A stretch of 64,000 nucleotides of DNA. Origin: Pontivivens ytuae (GTDB lineage: Bacteria; Pseudomonadota; Alphaproteobacteria; Rhodobacterales; Rhodobacteraceae). Positions 35,109 through 43,691 of the stretch are shown here, in pieces; the stretch's first letter is position 1; each line of letters begins with the position of its first letter. Position numbers and translations under genes: made by a program. The stretch is taken from assembly GCF_015679265.1 (NCBI RefSeq), contig NZ_CP064942.1, forward strand, positions 2,078,001 through 2,142,000, given 5' to 3'. Below the pieces are notes generated by a model. The model was not told where the DNA came from, did no database searches, and saw only the letters and a program-made list of their open reading frames with translations.

Positions 35109-35693
35109 TCAACGCCGTCCCAGAGCCCGTTCAGGCAGTGCTGCGACTGACTCGCCTATAAGGAGAGCAAGCTTTTCCGACGCTCGTGTTTGAGCAGCTG
35201 CAACATCGGCAAGTGAGTCGCCCCGAACCTCTTCCGAAATTGCAAAGGTTACGGCCTCCTCGACGCTCCCCCGACCGTCCGAGACGATGAAATACTGTCC
35301 TGCCAGTTCCAAAGCGCCACCCGGTGTTCCGATCAGCGACGCCACCTGCACTTCCACCCGCAGGTCGGGGGGTGACAGCAGGGGCCAGGGCTCTGCCGCG
35401 ACGTCCGCCTCCGGCAGCACGCGGCCCAGCGTCTCGACCACCCGCAGGGTCAGTGCCCGCGACGGCAGATCGGCCCACAGCACCTGATCGCTCACCACCA
35501 CGCTGCCGTCGCCCGCGCGGATCGCGACCTCCTCCCGCTCGGCATAGTAGGGCAGCGACATCTCCCGCACCTCGATCGAGCGCACCGGGCTCGACAGCGG
35601 CGTCACCGCGCCCGCGGGCTCCAGCAGCAGCAGCGTGTCGGGCGCACCGCCGCAACCGGCCAACAGGGCGAGCGTCATCAGAAGGGGGCGCAT
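35109..35693 (-). CDS. pqiC: PqiC-like ABC-transport auxiliary lipoprotein
   Basis: A 194-residue lipoprotein: MRPLLMTLALLAGCGG gives a lipobox (LAGC) for outer-membrane anchoring. The rest matches the PqiC/DUF330 auxiliary family (VRSIEVREMSLPYYAEREEVAIR, VLWADLPSRALTLRVVETL). In E. coli PqiC forms an outer-membrane ring that docks the PqiB needle for lipid transport. It lies 13 bases after pqiB as the last gene of pqiA-pqiA-pqiB-pqiC. Confidence 0.88.
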   Translation of the reverse strand: MRPLLMTLALLAGCGGAPDTLLLLEPAGAVTPLSSPVRSIEVREMSLPYYAEREEVAIRAGDGSVVVSDQVLWADLPSRALTLRVVETLGRVLPEADVAAEPWPLLSPPDLRVEVQVASLIGTPGGALELAGQYFIVSDGRGSVEEAVTFAISEEVRGDSLADVAAAQTRASEKLALLIGESVAALPERALGRR

Positions 35694-35706
35694 GGGCAGG
35701 CTCCTC

Positions 35707-38673
35707 TTATCGGCCGAGGATCAGGGAATTCGGGTCGCGCTCGATCTGGCGCACCAGAGAGGTGATGGCCCGCGCCGTGTCGCGGAACTCCCGGATCGCG
35801 CGGATCGCCTCGTCGTTGAGGTCCGAGCCCTCGCCGTAGCCCGCCAGCGTCACGTCGGCCCGCCCGGCGAGCGCGTCGAGCCGCGCGATCAGCGTCGGCA
35901 GGCGCGAGGACGTGTCGGCGATCGCAAGCGCTGCCTGCTCGCTCGCCGACAGCGTGGCCACCAGGCTTTCGGAGGCGCCGGCCTCCCGCAACTCCTCCAG
36001 CAGCACCCGCACCTCGTCGAGCGTCGCGTTCAGCGTGCCCGGCAGCTCCCGCGCACCCGGCGCCTGCAACAGCGCCTCCGCGCTCAGCAGCACCCGCTCC
36101 ACCTGCGCGGCCAGCGCGTCGAGCGGCAGGGAGGATGCCTCCTCCGCCAATGCTTCCAACTGCGCCACGATCTCCGGCACGCCCTCGGCCCCCTCGGCAA
36201 TCGCCTCGGCCGCCACGCTGGCATTCTGCAGGGTCGCGGCCAGTTGCTCGGCCACCTGCGCCTGCTCCAGTGCGGCGAGCAGCGTCTGCGCGCTGCCGAG
36301 CCCTTCGGAGAGTTGTCCCGGCAGCGCCGTCGTCGCCGGATCGGTCAGCAGCGCACGGAACGCGACCAGCGTCGCCTGCGTCTGCGCCGGGATCTCCCGC
36401 AGCGCCGGATCGGCGAGCAGCGCCTCGGCCTGGCCGGGCAGGGGGGCCGCATCCTCGGTGAACTGAGCCACCGCGCGCGTCGCCCGCTCCGTCTCCGCCA
36501 TGGTCCGCGCCAGCGTCCCGGGCAGGTCCGCCTCCTCCAACGCGCCGAGCAGCCGCCCGGCCCGCGCCAGCGCATCGAGCGTCGCCTGCGGCAGCGCCCG
36601 GGTCGCCGGATCCTCCAGCAGCGCCCGCGCCGCACCCAGCGTCGCGTTCAACTCACCCGGAGCGGCCTGCAACGCCGGATCGGTCAGGATCGCATCGGCG
36701 GAGGCCAGCAGCGCCTCGGTCTGCGCGATCAGCGCCGCAAGCTCCGCCGGGATCGTCCGTGAGCTCTCCGCAATCACCGAGATCTCCCGCGCCGCCACAC
36801 TGCTGTCCGTGAACGCCTGGCTGAGCTGCGAGGACAGCCCCGCCGCCTCGATCTCCGCCAGGATCGCGTCGAGCCGGGCAAGGGATGTGCCAAGCTGCTC
36901 CGGCGCGCCCTGCAATGCCGGGTCCGCCGTCACCTGCCGCAGATCCTCCAGCAGGCTGGCGGCCACACCCGGCAGGGCCGCGGTTTGCGGGTCGGCCACC
37001 ACGATCTGCGCCGCCGCGATCAGCTCCTCCGCCGAGCCGAGGGCGGAGACCAGCTCCGGCGACAGCGTCTGCGCGCCATCCGCGACCGCCGCGGCAGCCC
37101 GCGCCGTCTCATCCAACGTGGCGGCCAGCGCCTCGGTCAACGCCGCCTCCTGCGCGTCCTCCAAGAGCCCGCGCAGGGCCGTCAGCCCACGCAGCAACTC
37201 GTCCGGCGCCTGGGTCAGCCCGTCGCTCGCCAGCAAGGTGCGTAAATCCGTCAGCGCCCCCTCGGCTTCGGTCGGGATGTTCTGCAGCGACGGGTCGGAC
37301 AGGAGGACGGCCAGCGCATCCAGCGCACGACTCGCCGAGCTCAGCACCGCCTCCACCGGCAGCTCGTCGATCCGCGTGATCAGCCCCTCCGCCGTCTCCG
37401 CCAAGCCCGTGCCCGACGCCGCGACTGAAGGCATCAGCGGGAAGGGCTGGTTCGACAGGTCCAGCTCCGCCGGCGGCTCGTCCGGGATCTCCGACAGGTC
37501 GATGCGCTGCGCCCCGGTCAGGATCGAGGCGGCGCTGAGCTGCGCCCGCAGACCCGACTGCGACACCAGCTCCGACAGCAGGTTCAGCGTCGTGCTCGCA
37601 GGCGCATCGGGCGGCAGCCCCAGCCGCCCCGGCTCGACGGAGAAGGCGGCCGCCAGCTCCACCTCCCGCTCCCCCGGATCGCCGACCAGCCGGGTGGACA
37701 GCGACGTCACCTCGCCCACCGGCACCCCGCGATAGGAGACCGGCGCCCCGATCGTCAGCCCGCTGACCGAGCCCGGAAAGATCGCCGAGACCGTGACCGG
37801 CGAGCGGCGCACCGCGTCGAACAGCGAGGCCCGCGCCGATTGCGGATCGCGGTAGAGCCGGAACGTCCGCTCATCCCGAACCAGCGCCCCGTCGGAGAAC
37901 ACCGTGTCGAAGGTCACACCGCCGCGCACCAGCGTCACCAGACTCTCCACGTTCAGGCTCGCCCCCCGCGCGTCGAGCGAGAAGGAAAAGCCGGAGGCAT
38001 TCCAGAACCGCGTCCCTTCGGTGATCAGGTTGTCGTAGGGCGCGTTGATGAAGGTGGTGAAGATGATCGTGCGCCCGTCGCTCGTCAGCTCCAAATCCTC
38101 GACTCGGCCGACCTCGATCCCTTTGTAGAGCACCGGTGAGCCGATCGAGACCGAGCCGCTGTTGTTCGTCAGCAGCCGCACCCGCAGCCCCGGCTGATCG
38201 AGCGGGGTGAGCGGCGCCCGCGGCTGCCCCCGGATCCGCCGCACCATGTCGCCCGTCTCAGAGGGCAGTTCGGCCGCAATGTACGTCCCGCCAAAGACGG
38301 TGGAGAGGCCGGTGATGCCCTGCGCACTGATCTCCGGCCGCACGATCCACATCACCGCATCCTCGGTGATGTGCTGCGCCATCTCCGGCTCCACCCGGAT
38401 CGCCACCAGCACCTGGCTCAGATCGTCGTCGAAGCCGACCTCCTCCACCGTGCCGATCGTCACGTCGCGAAAGCGCAGCGGCGTCTGCCCCGCCGTGATT
38501 CCGGACGCATTCTCGAACGACACGGTGATGAGCGGCCCCTGATTGGCCAGCGTCTGCCACGTCACGGCCAGCGCCACGATCAGCGCGACCAGCGGCACCA
38601 GCCACACGACGGAGATGCGCTTCCAGATCGGCGGAGGGGTCGTATCGATCTCGGGCGCGGCGGCGTCGGTCAC
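35707..38673 (-). CDS. pqiB: PqiB-like MCE protein with extended helical repeat tail
   Basis: A 988-residue periplasm-spanning lipid-transport protein; E. coli PqiB is about 546. A cytoplasmic start, one helix (ISVVWLVPLVALIVALAVTW) and three MCE domains (near PLITVSFENASGITAGQ, GLRVRLLTNNSGSVSIGS and PVTVSAIFPGSVSGLTIGA) are followed by about 550 residues of Ala/Leu helix. The tail has about five units of roughly 90-105 residues, each with a landmark like LLADPALREIPAQ followed by LLxDPATxALP. The GTG at 38673 overlaps the pqiA stop (GTGA); the frame continues upstream only within pqiA. The tail could lengthen the needle or coiled-coil barrel toward PqiC. Confidence 0.88.
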   Translation of the reverse strand: MTDAAAPEIDTTPPPIWKRISVVWLVPLVALIVALAVTWQTLANQGPLITVSFENASGITAGQTPLRFRDVTIGTVEEVGFDDDLSQVLVAIRVEPEMAQHITEDAVMWIVRPEISAQGITGLSTVFGGTYIAAELPSETGDMVRRIRGQPRAPLTPLDQPGLRVRLLTNNSGSVSIGSPVLYKGIEVGRVEDLELTSDGRTIIFTTFINAPYDNLITEGTRFWNASGFSFSLDARGASLNVESLVTLVRGGVTFDTVFSDGALVRDERTFRLYRDPQSARASLFDAVRRSPVTVSAIFPGSVSGLTIGAPVSYRGVPVGEVTSLSTRLVGDPGEREVELAAAFSVEPGRLGLPPDAPASTTLNLLSELVSQSGLRAQLSAASILTGAQRIDLSEIPDEPPAELDLSNQPFPLMPSVAASGTGLAETAEGLITRIDELPVEAVLSSASRALDALAVLLSDPSLQNIPTEAEGALTDLRTLLASDGLTQAPDELLRGLTALRGLLEDAQEAALTEALAATLDETARAAAAVADGAQTLSPELVSALGSAEELIAAAQIVVADPQTAALPGVAASLLEDLRQVTADPALQGAPEQLGTSLARLDAILAEIEAAGLSSQLSQAFTDSSVAAREISVIAESSRTIPAELAALIAQTEALLASADAILTDPALQAAPGELNATLGAARALLEDPATRALPQATLDALARAGRLLGALEEADLPGTLARTMAETERATRAVAQFTEDAAPLPGQAEALLADPALREIPAQTQATLVAFRALLTDPATTALPGQLSEGLGSAQTLLAALEQAQVAEQLAATLQNASVAAEAIAEGAEGVPEIVAQLEALAEEASSLPLDALAAQVERVLLSAEALLQAPGARELPGTLNATLDEVRVLLEELREAGASESLVATLSASEQAALAIADTSSRLPTLIARLDALAGRADVTLAGYGEGSDLNDEAIRAIREFRDTARAITSLVRQIERDPNSLILGR

Positions 38674-39293
38674 GTGGCGGGCTCCTTCCGCACGGGGGCG
38701 TCCCAGATCAGGCGCGGGTCGAACGCCTGCGCGCTCAGCATCGTAAAGGCCACCGAAAGCGCAAAGCAAGCCGCCGCCGGACCGGGCTCCACGCTCGCCG
38801 CGGCCCCCAGTTGCACGAGGGCCGCGAGCAGGGCGACGACGAAGACATCGATCATCGACCACCGCCCGATGAACTCGATGACATGGTGCAGATGCAGTCG
38901 TGAATGCGCGCTCATCCCGCTCGGCCGCAGGACGGAGATCGCGAGAAAGGCGATGATCAGGAACTTCGAGATCGGCACCACGACCGAGGCGAAGAAGATG
39001 ATCGCCGCGATCCCGATCGACCCCAGTTCGATCAGCGTGATCACCCCGCCCACGATCGTCTCCGAATGCACGGTGCCGAGCTGTTGCGTCGTCAGCATCG
39101 GGTAGAGATTGGCGGGGATGTAGGCGATCAGCCCCGCGACCCACCACGCCCAGACCCGCTGCAGGCTGAAGGGCTTGCGCGAATGCAGCCGCGCGCCGCA
39201 GCGCTCGCAATGGGAGATGCTGGCCTCATGCACCAGCTCGCACCGGTTGCAGGCGACAAGCCCCGCCTCCCGCGCGCTCACCATCCGGGTCAT
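38670..39293 (-). CDS. PqiA-like membrane protein (second half)
   Basis: A 207-residue protein matching one of the two repeats of PqiA. An N-terminal zinc ribbon (CNRCELVHEASISHCERCG) is followed by four helices, starting WAWWVAGLIAYIPANLYPML, and a HVIEFIGRWSMIDVFVVALL segment. In E. coli both halves form one 417-residue protein; here they are separate genes overlapping by ATGA. Role: inner-membrane partner of PqiB in envelope lipid transport. Confidence 0.88.
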   Translation of the reverse strand: MTRMVSAREAGLVACNRCELVHEASISHCERCGARLHSRKPFSLQRVWAWWVAGLIAYIPANLYPMLTTQQLGTVHSETIVGGVITLIELGSIGIAAIIFFASVVVPISKFLIIAFLAISVLRPSGMSAHSRLHLHHVIEFIGRWSMIDVFVVALLAALVQLGAAASVEPGPAAACFALSVAFTMLSAQAFDPRLIWDAPVRKEPAT

Positions 39294-39892
39294 GAGCGGT
39301 CGTCCAGGATCGACCAGATGGCGGCGGTGTCCGTCACCGTCCGCTCCAGCGCGATGATGAGGACGGCTGCGCAGAACGCCCAGAACGCCGGGCCGAAGCC
39401 CACCTGCGCGATGTCCACCACCTTCACCAACGCCACCGCCGTGCCGAGGATGAAGATCTCCGCCATCGACCAGGGCCGCAGGCTCTCAGCCGTGCGGAAC
39501 GCCGCCGCGGCATGGCGCAGGCGCGGGCGGCCCAGCCGCAGCGGCATCAGTGCGTAGAAGAGGAGACCGACCCGCAAGAGCGGCAGCCCCACGATCGCCG
39601 CGGCCGTCGCGAGCGCCAGCGGCGCGATCCAGCCCTCGAGAAACGCCATGGTGATGTCGATCAGCGTCGTGGTGTTGGACAGCCCCAGCTCCTCGATCGA
39701 CAGGAACGGGAAGAAAAGGGCGAAGACGATCAGCACCGCTACCGCCGCCCCGCCTGCCAGCATCCTGTCCACGGATCCGCCGCGCCCCGAGACGATGACC
39801 TGCCCGCACCGCGCACACCGCGCCCGGCAGCCCGGATCGAGATCCGGCACCTCGTGCAGCAGGTCGCAGGCAGGACAGGCGAGCAAGGTCAT
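39290..39892 (-). CDS. PqiA-like membrane protein (first half)
   Basis: A 200-residue protein matching the other PqiA repeat: zinc ribbon CPACDLLHEVPDLDPG with CARCG, then four helices and the SLRPWSMAEIFILGTAVALVK signature. The ATG at 39892 starts MTLLACPACD; the frame continues upstream without homology. First gene of the pqi operon; the next gene overlaps it by four bases. Confidence 0.88.
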   Translation of the reverse strand: MTLLACPACDLLHEVPDLDPGCRARCARCGQVIVSGRGGSVDRMLAGGAAVAVLIVFALFFPFLSIEELGLSNTTTLIDITMAFLEGWIAPLALATAAAIVGLPLLRVGLLFYALMPLRLGRPRLRHAAAAFRTAESLRPWSMAEIFILGTAVALVKVVDIAQVGFGPAFWAFCAAVLIIALERTVTDTAAIWSILDDRS

Positions 39893-39970
39893 GGCGTGAA
39901 AAGAATAATCCAAGTCTGAAAAACGTGTTAGCCCGGCAAGCCGATTTGAACAGATGTGTCGCAACAGAAG

Positions 39971-40206
39971 CCGGGTGCGCGCCTGCCCGTAGGGTGGCAC
40001 CAACCGGTGCTGCGAAGGCAAATGGTTCCAAGTCGCGCCCCATCGCCCGGAATCAAGCCGAAGGCGCCGGGCGAGCGCCTGCCCGTCCCGGCGGGCTGGC
40101 GCTTTGTGATGGCGAGCCTCGGTTCCGCCGGAGCAATGACCTTTCAGGGATAAAGCGCATCGTCCGAACCGCAGGAGCGCCACCCCACGGGCAGGCGCCC
40201 GCCCGG
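39971..40206. repeat. three copies of a 20-mer repeat with nested hairpins
   Basis: CCGGGTGCGCGCCTGCCCGT (39971-39990), CCGGGCGAGCGCCTGCCCGT (40067-40086) and an inverted copy at 40187-40206 differing from the second at one base. The last two are arms of a 140-base inverted repeat; inside, TGGCGCT (near 40097) and AGCGCCA (near 40177) can pair too. The 39893-40222 gap has no gene. Confidence 0.75.
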
Positions 40207-40222
40207 CTTGCGTCCCACCCGC

Positions 40223-41041
40223 TCAGCCCTCCTTCAAGAACGGCACCACCTTCGCCAGCACCGCGTCCGGATCCTCCAGTTGCGGCAGGTGCCCCAGCCC
40301 CACCATCCGCTCGAACTCGGAGTCCGTCACCAGCCCGTGCAGCGCCTCGCCCCGCGCCAGCGGGATCCACGGATCCGCCTCGCCCCAAAGGATGCGCACC
40401 GGGCAGCGCACGTCACCGAACATCGGTTCGACCTCGGCCGTATAGCGCTCATCGGCCTGGGCAAACTGGCGGTAGAAGCTGCCGCGCCCCGCCTCGCTGA
40501 GCCAGGGTTTCACCAGCGCCTCCACGTCCTCCTCCGCCACCGGAACGGCCATCGCGCCCTCGACGTAGGCGCGGACCACCGCGGCGTGGATATGCGGCGG
40601 CAGGCCGGTGAACGCATCCACATGTCGGCCCACATGGTCGAAGAACTCGGAGCCCCAGGGCCGCATCGCCACCACGTTCATCAGCACGTAGCGCTCGAAC
40701 TCCTGCCCGTGCAACAGATGCGCCCGCAGCGTCGTCGCCCCACCGAAATCGTGCGCGACGACCCGCGGCCGCTCCAGCCCCCAGTGCCGCATCATCTCCG
40801 CGAAGACCTCGCCCTGCACGTCGAGCGAGGTGCGCTGGTCCGCCCGCATCTCGGAGCGGCCATAGCCCGGCATGTCGTACCAGTGCACGGTGAAGTGCTC
40901 CGCGAGATCCGGGATCACCCGGTGCCACGACAGCGAAGACCACGGCCAGCCATGGGCGAGCACCAGCGGCGGCCCCTCGCCCGCCCGCCCCGCGGCCACC
41001 TGCCCGGCCGAGGTCTGTACCGTCTCGTCAAGCTTCCACAT
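40223..41041 (-). CDS. alpha/beta-hydrolase, haloacetate dehalogenase/epoxide hydrolase type
   Basis: A 272-residue alpha/beta hydrolase. The oxyanion segment LAHGWPWSSLSW is followed by the nucleophile elbow VAHDFGG, where Asp stands in place of Ser, as in haloalkane and haloacetate dehalogenases and epoxide hydrolases. An acid (WGEADPW) and a His (VGLGHLPQLED) complete the triad. Monocistronic, between the pqi operon and the divergent rhomboid gene. The substrate is unknown. Confidence 0.85.
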   Translation of the reverse strand: MWKLDETVQTSAGQVAAGRAGEGPPLVLAHGWPWSSLSWHRVIPDLAEHFTVHWYDMPGYGRSEMRADQRTSLDVQGEVFAEMMRHWGLERPRVVAHDFGGATTLRAHLLHGQEFERYVLMNVVAMRPWGSEFFDHVGRHVDAFTGLPPHIHAAVVRAYVEGAMAVPVAEEDVEALVKPWLSEAGRGSFYRQFAQADERYTAEVEPMFGDVRCPVRILWGEADPWIPLARGEALHGLVTDSEFERMVGLGHLPQLEDPDAVLAKVVPFLKEG

Positions 41042-41121
41042 CGCGCGTTCCTCCCGCGCGACGAGCTAGCGCTGCATCCCCCCGTCGCAATCCGGCGCCG
41101 GGAACGCTATGTGTCCGGGTC

Positions 41122-41778
41122 ATGACGGAGACACCCCCGACCCCCGATCCCTATGTCCGGCAAACGCCGATGGCCGCGCTCTGGGCGCTGGTCGCCCTGC
41201 TGGTGGGCATCGAACTGCTGCTGCAACTGGGCGACAGCGGCTATGGCGGTCTGTCGCGCCGCTGGGTGTTCCTGCACGGGGCGTTTTGGAACCCGCTGCT
41301 GAACGGGACCAACCCGCTCTTCGACCTGCAGCCGGTCACGATGTTCCTGACCCATGCGCTGCTCCATGGCGGGCTGTTCCATGTCGCGATGAACGCGACG
41401 GTGATCCTGTCCATTGGCAAGCTGGTCACGGACCTCTCCGGCCCGGCCCGCACCATCCTCCTCTTCATCATAACGGCGATCGCGGGGGGCGGGGCCTTCG
41501 CTCTCCTCGGTCCGCAGGAGCCGATCCCGATGGTCGGCGCGTCCGGCGCCGCTTTCGGCTTCATCGCGGCGTGGAAGCGGTGGGAGTTCGATTTCCTCCG
41601 CGCCACCGGACGCTCAATCCGGCCGGTTGCCACCTTTGTCGGCGGTCTCACGGCACTCAACGTCGTCCTGCACTTCGCCATGGGCGGCATGCTCGCGTGG
41701 GAGGCGCATCTGGGCGGCGCCATGGCCGGCTGGCTCGTCGCGCCATTTCTCAGCCGCCCCTATGCAGGACGCTTCTGA
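41122..41778 (+). CDS. rhomboid-family intramembrane serine protease
   Basis: A 218-residue membrane protein with about six helices. The rhomboid markers [15 protein letters not shown] (His/Asn of helix 2), the catalytic serine in [10 protein letters not shown] and the catalytic histidine in [11 protein letters not shown] are present. It would cleave substrates within the inner membrane. The ATG at 41122 is the first start after the divergent hydrolase. It lies 37 bases upstream of hslV and may be co-transcribed with it. Confidence 0.92.
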   Translation: MTETPPTPDPYVRQTPMAALWALVALLVGIELLLQLGDSGYGGLSRRWVFLHGAFWNPLLNGTNPLFDLQPVTMFLTHALLHGGLFHVAMNATVILSIGKLVTDLSGPARTILLFIITAIAGGGAFALLGPQEPIPMVGASGAAFGFIAAWKRWEFDFLRATGRSIRPVATFVGGLTALNVVLHFAMGGMLAWEAHLGGAMAGWLVAPFLSRPYAGRF

Positions 41779-41815
41779 TCCCCTACATCGCCGCCGCAAT
41801 GGCAGGAGAACCATC

Positions 41816-42373
41816 ATGAGCGAGACGAACCGCTTCCCCGGCTGGCACGGCACCACCATCGTCGCGGTGCGTAAGGGCGGCCGCGTCGCCGTTGTCGGCG
41901 ACGGGCAAGTCAGTGTCGGGCAGACGGTGATGAAGGGCACGGCCCGCAAGGTCCGCCGCCTCAATCCGGGTGGGGCGGAGGTCGTCGCGGGCTTCGCGGG
42001 CTCTACCGCCGATGCCTTCACTCTCCTCGAACGGCTGGAGGCGAAGCTGGAGGGGCGGCCGGGTCAGCTCCAGCGCGCCTGCGTCGATCTCGCCAAGGAC
42101 TGGCGCACCGACAAGTACCTGCGCAATCTGGAGGCCATGCTGATCGTCACCGACGGCAGCGACCTCTACATCGTGACCGGCGCCGGTGACGTGCTGGAGC
42201 CCGAGCACGACATCGCCGCCGTGGGCTCCGGCGGCAACTTCGCCCTCGCCGCCGCCCGCGCGCTGATGGACCAGGACATGGATGCAGAAGCGATCGCCCG
42301 CCGCGCGCTCTCCATCGCGGCGGATATCTGCGTCTACACCAACGGCAACGCGACGGTGGAGGTCATCGGCTGA
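41816..42373 (+). CDS. hslV: ATP-dependent protease subunit HslV
   Basis: A 185-residue proteasome-like threonine protease. After a short propeptide the mature chain begins at the Thr in [10 protein letters not shown], with [22 protein letters not shown] and [17 protein letters not shown] as family signatures. It forms the HslVU complex with the ATPase at 43692. GGCAGGAGAA gives a good ribosome site for ATG 41816. Unusually, two opposite-strand genes separate it from hslU. Confidence 0.97.
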   Translation: MSETNRFPGWHGTTIVAVRKGGRVAVVGDGQVSVGQTVMKGTARKVRRLNPGGAEVVAGFAGSTADAFTLLERLEAKLEGRPGQLQRACVDLAKDWRTDKYLRNLEAMLIVTDGSDLYIVTGAGDVLEPEHDIAAVGSGGNFALAAARALMDQDMDAEAIARRALSIAADICVYTNGNATVEVIG

Positions 42374-42386
42374 TCGCAGGCCGCGG

Positions 42387-42932
42387 TCACTGCCCCTCGA
42401 CCGCCTCGCCCTCCAGCGGCTCGATCACGGTCAGCTCGCCCTCCGGCCGCAGATGCTCGCGAAAGATCCGCCAGTTGCCCGCATCGTCGGGCCGCCAGAA
42501 GAGCTTCACGTTCTGTCGCTCGTCGATCGCGCTGCCATCCGCCGCCGTCCCCTCGATCCGCGCGGTGAAGCCCGTGATGCCGATATTCGCGGCTGCATGC
42601 AGCGTCAGCGGACTGTCCATCGTCACCGTCTGGCTCTGCGCCCGCTCCGCCAGCAGCGGCTCCCAGATGGTGATGTAGGCATTGGCGCTGTTGGCCGTCA
42701 CGGTCTCGCCCCCGACCGTCTCGATCGTCGCGATATCCCCGTCGGCGAGCAGCGCGCGCATCGGGGCGAGGTCTATCGGCAGCGCGTCGTAGCTGCGCGC
42801 CTCCAGGTAGCTCTCCACCGCGGCTTCGAGGCTCTCGACGGTCTGGGCGGCGGCGGACGTGGCGGTCAGGAGGGCACCCGCCAACGGGATGCACAGCCTC
42901 CGGACGCACAACCTTAGGTTGTGTAGTGACAT
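42387..42932 (-). CDS. exported hypothetical protein, NTF2/SnoaL-like
   Basis: A 181-residue protein with a signal peptide (to about SAAAQ). The mature part looks like a cone-fold NTF2/DUF4440 domain (FTARIEGTAADGSAIDERQNVKLFW). GAGGGAG precedes the ATG at 42932. The perfect EPS operator CAACCTTAGGTTG falls inside codons 4-8, so binding there would block the gene just after its start. It lies between hslV and hslU on the other strand. Function unknown. Confidence 0.7.
   Translation of the reverse strand: MSLHNLRLCVRRLCIPLAGALLTATSAAAQTVESLEAAVESYLEARSYDALPIDLAPMRALLADGDIATIETVGGETVTANSANAYITIWEPLLAERAQSQTVTMDSPLTLHAAANIGITGFTARIEGTAADGSAIDERQNVKLFWRPDDAGNWRIFREHLRPEGELTVIEPLEGEAVEGQ
42909..42921. 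promoter_or_regulatory. EPS operator motif inside the start of an exported-protein gene
   Basis: CAACCTTAGGTTG, identical to copy 2 at 10859, but here within the first codons of the 42932 gene, more than 8 kb outside the EPS locus. Suggests a wider regulon. Confidence 0.6.
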
Positions 42933-43154
42933 TGCTGAATCTCCCTCAACGTGTATCGAGAGAAAATCTGCAACCTGCGGTCTGGTTCAAGTCCCTTCCC
43001 GCGGAATTCCGCAACCTGCCCGGGGCGAAGGCCCCTGAAAACCATCAAAAAAGCTTGAAATGTCTATCTGCGGTGCGACACGCCGCGCAGCACCGGCCGC
43101 GGGCAGCCATCTCGCCTGGCCGCCCGGCGCATCAGCTCCGCAAGGAAAGTGGCG

Positions 43155-43529
43155 TTACTCCGCCGTCGGAAGGTCCGCGTGGCCCAGCGGCACGCTGAAC
43201 TGCTCGCACCAGATCCAGACGCGGTCCCACTCCTCGATCGTGGTGCCTTCGGGGATCGAATAAGCCTGCGCGCCCTCGAGCTTCGCGAGCTCACCCAGCA
43301 GCAGCCGCTCGTCGCTGTCCTGCTTGCCGAGGGCGACCCGCGGATCCGGCGCCCCGTCGAGGGAGAAATCGGCGCCCAGCATCACCATGTCATAGACTAC
43401 GGACGCGGTGCCCGTGGTTTCGTGATCGCTGTCCCCGACGAAGGAGCCCTCCCGCACGTCCTGTGCGGCGGCAGGAAGGGCGAGTGCCAGCGTGGTGGCC
43501 AGCGCGGCAAGCGGCAGTCTGTAAGTCAT
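43155..43529 (-). CDS. exported DM13-domain protein
   Basis: A 124-residue exported protein: signal peptide to about PAAAQ, then a DM13-type domain ([29 protein letters not shown] and the conserved [17 protein letters not shown] end with its single Cys). DM13 domains are proposed to handle redox or haem-like chemistry, but no role is established. It is transcribed opposite to hslU with a 162-base divergent gap that would hold both promoters. Confidence 0.8.
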   Translation of the reverse strand: MTYRLPLAALATTLALALPAAAQDVREGSFVGDSDHETTGTASVVYDMVMLGADFSLDGAPDPRVALGKQDSDERLLLGELAKLEGAQAYSIPEGTTIEEWDRVWIWCEQFSVPLGHADLPTAE

Positions 43530-43691
43530 GACAAGATCCCTGTTGTGAGGGGGCGTCCCGGCCCCTGCGACAATCTGGGTCGCTTGGCGCTATTGTGGAG
43601 TCCGCCGTCGCATCCTCGTGACGGCGCGCGACCGGCTTGTGCCTGCCGCCGGGCCGCTTATCTGTCCCCCCGAACGATTGAAGGACAGCAC

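Noticed and set aside
38674..39210. N-terminal extension of the pqiB frame up to 39210
   Set aside because: The extra part is the pqiA gene read in another frame, with no PqiB similarity. The GTG at 38673 overlaps the pqiA stop and starts the conserved PqiB N-terminus.
40223..41041. Assigning the hydrolase as haloacetate dehalogenase
   Set aside because: The Asp nucleophile supports the class, but halide-binding residues cannot be confirmed without alignment, so only the broader family is given.
42387..43691. Recent transposon insertion between hslV and hslU
   Set aside because: No transposase, terminal repeats or target duplication is visible; both intervening genes have normal composition and signals.
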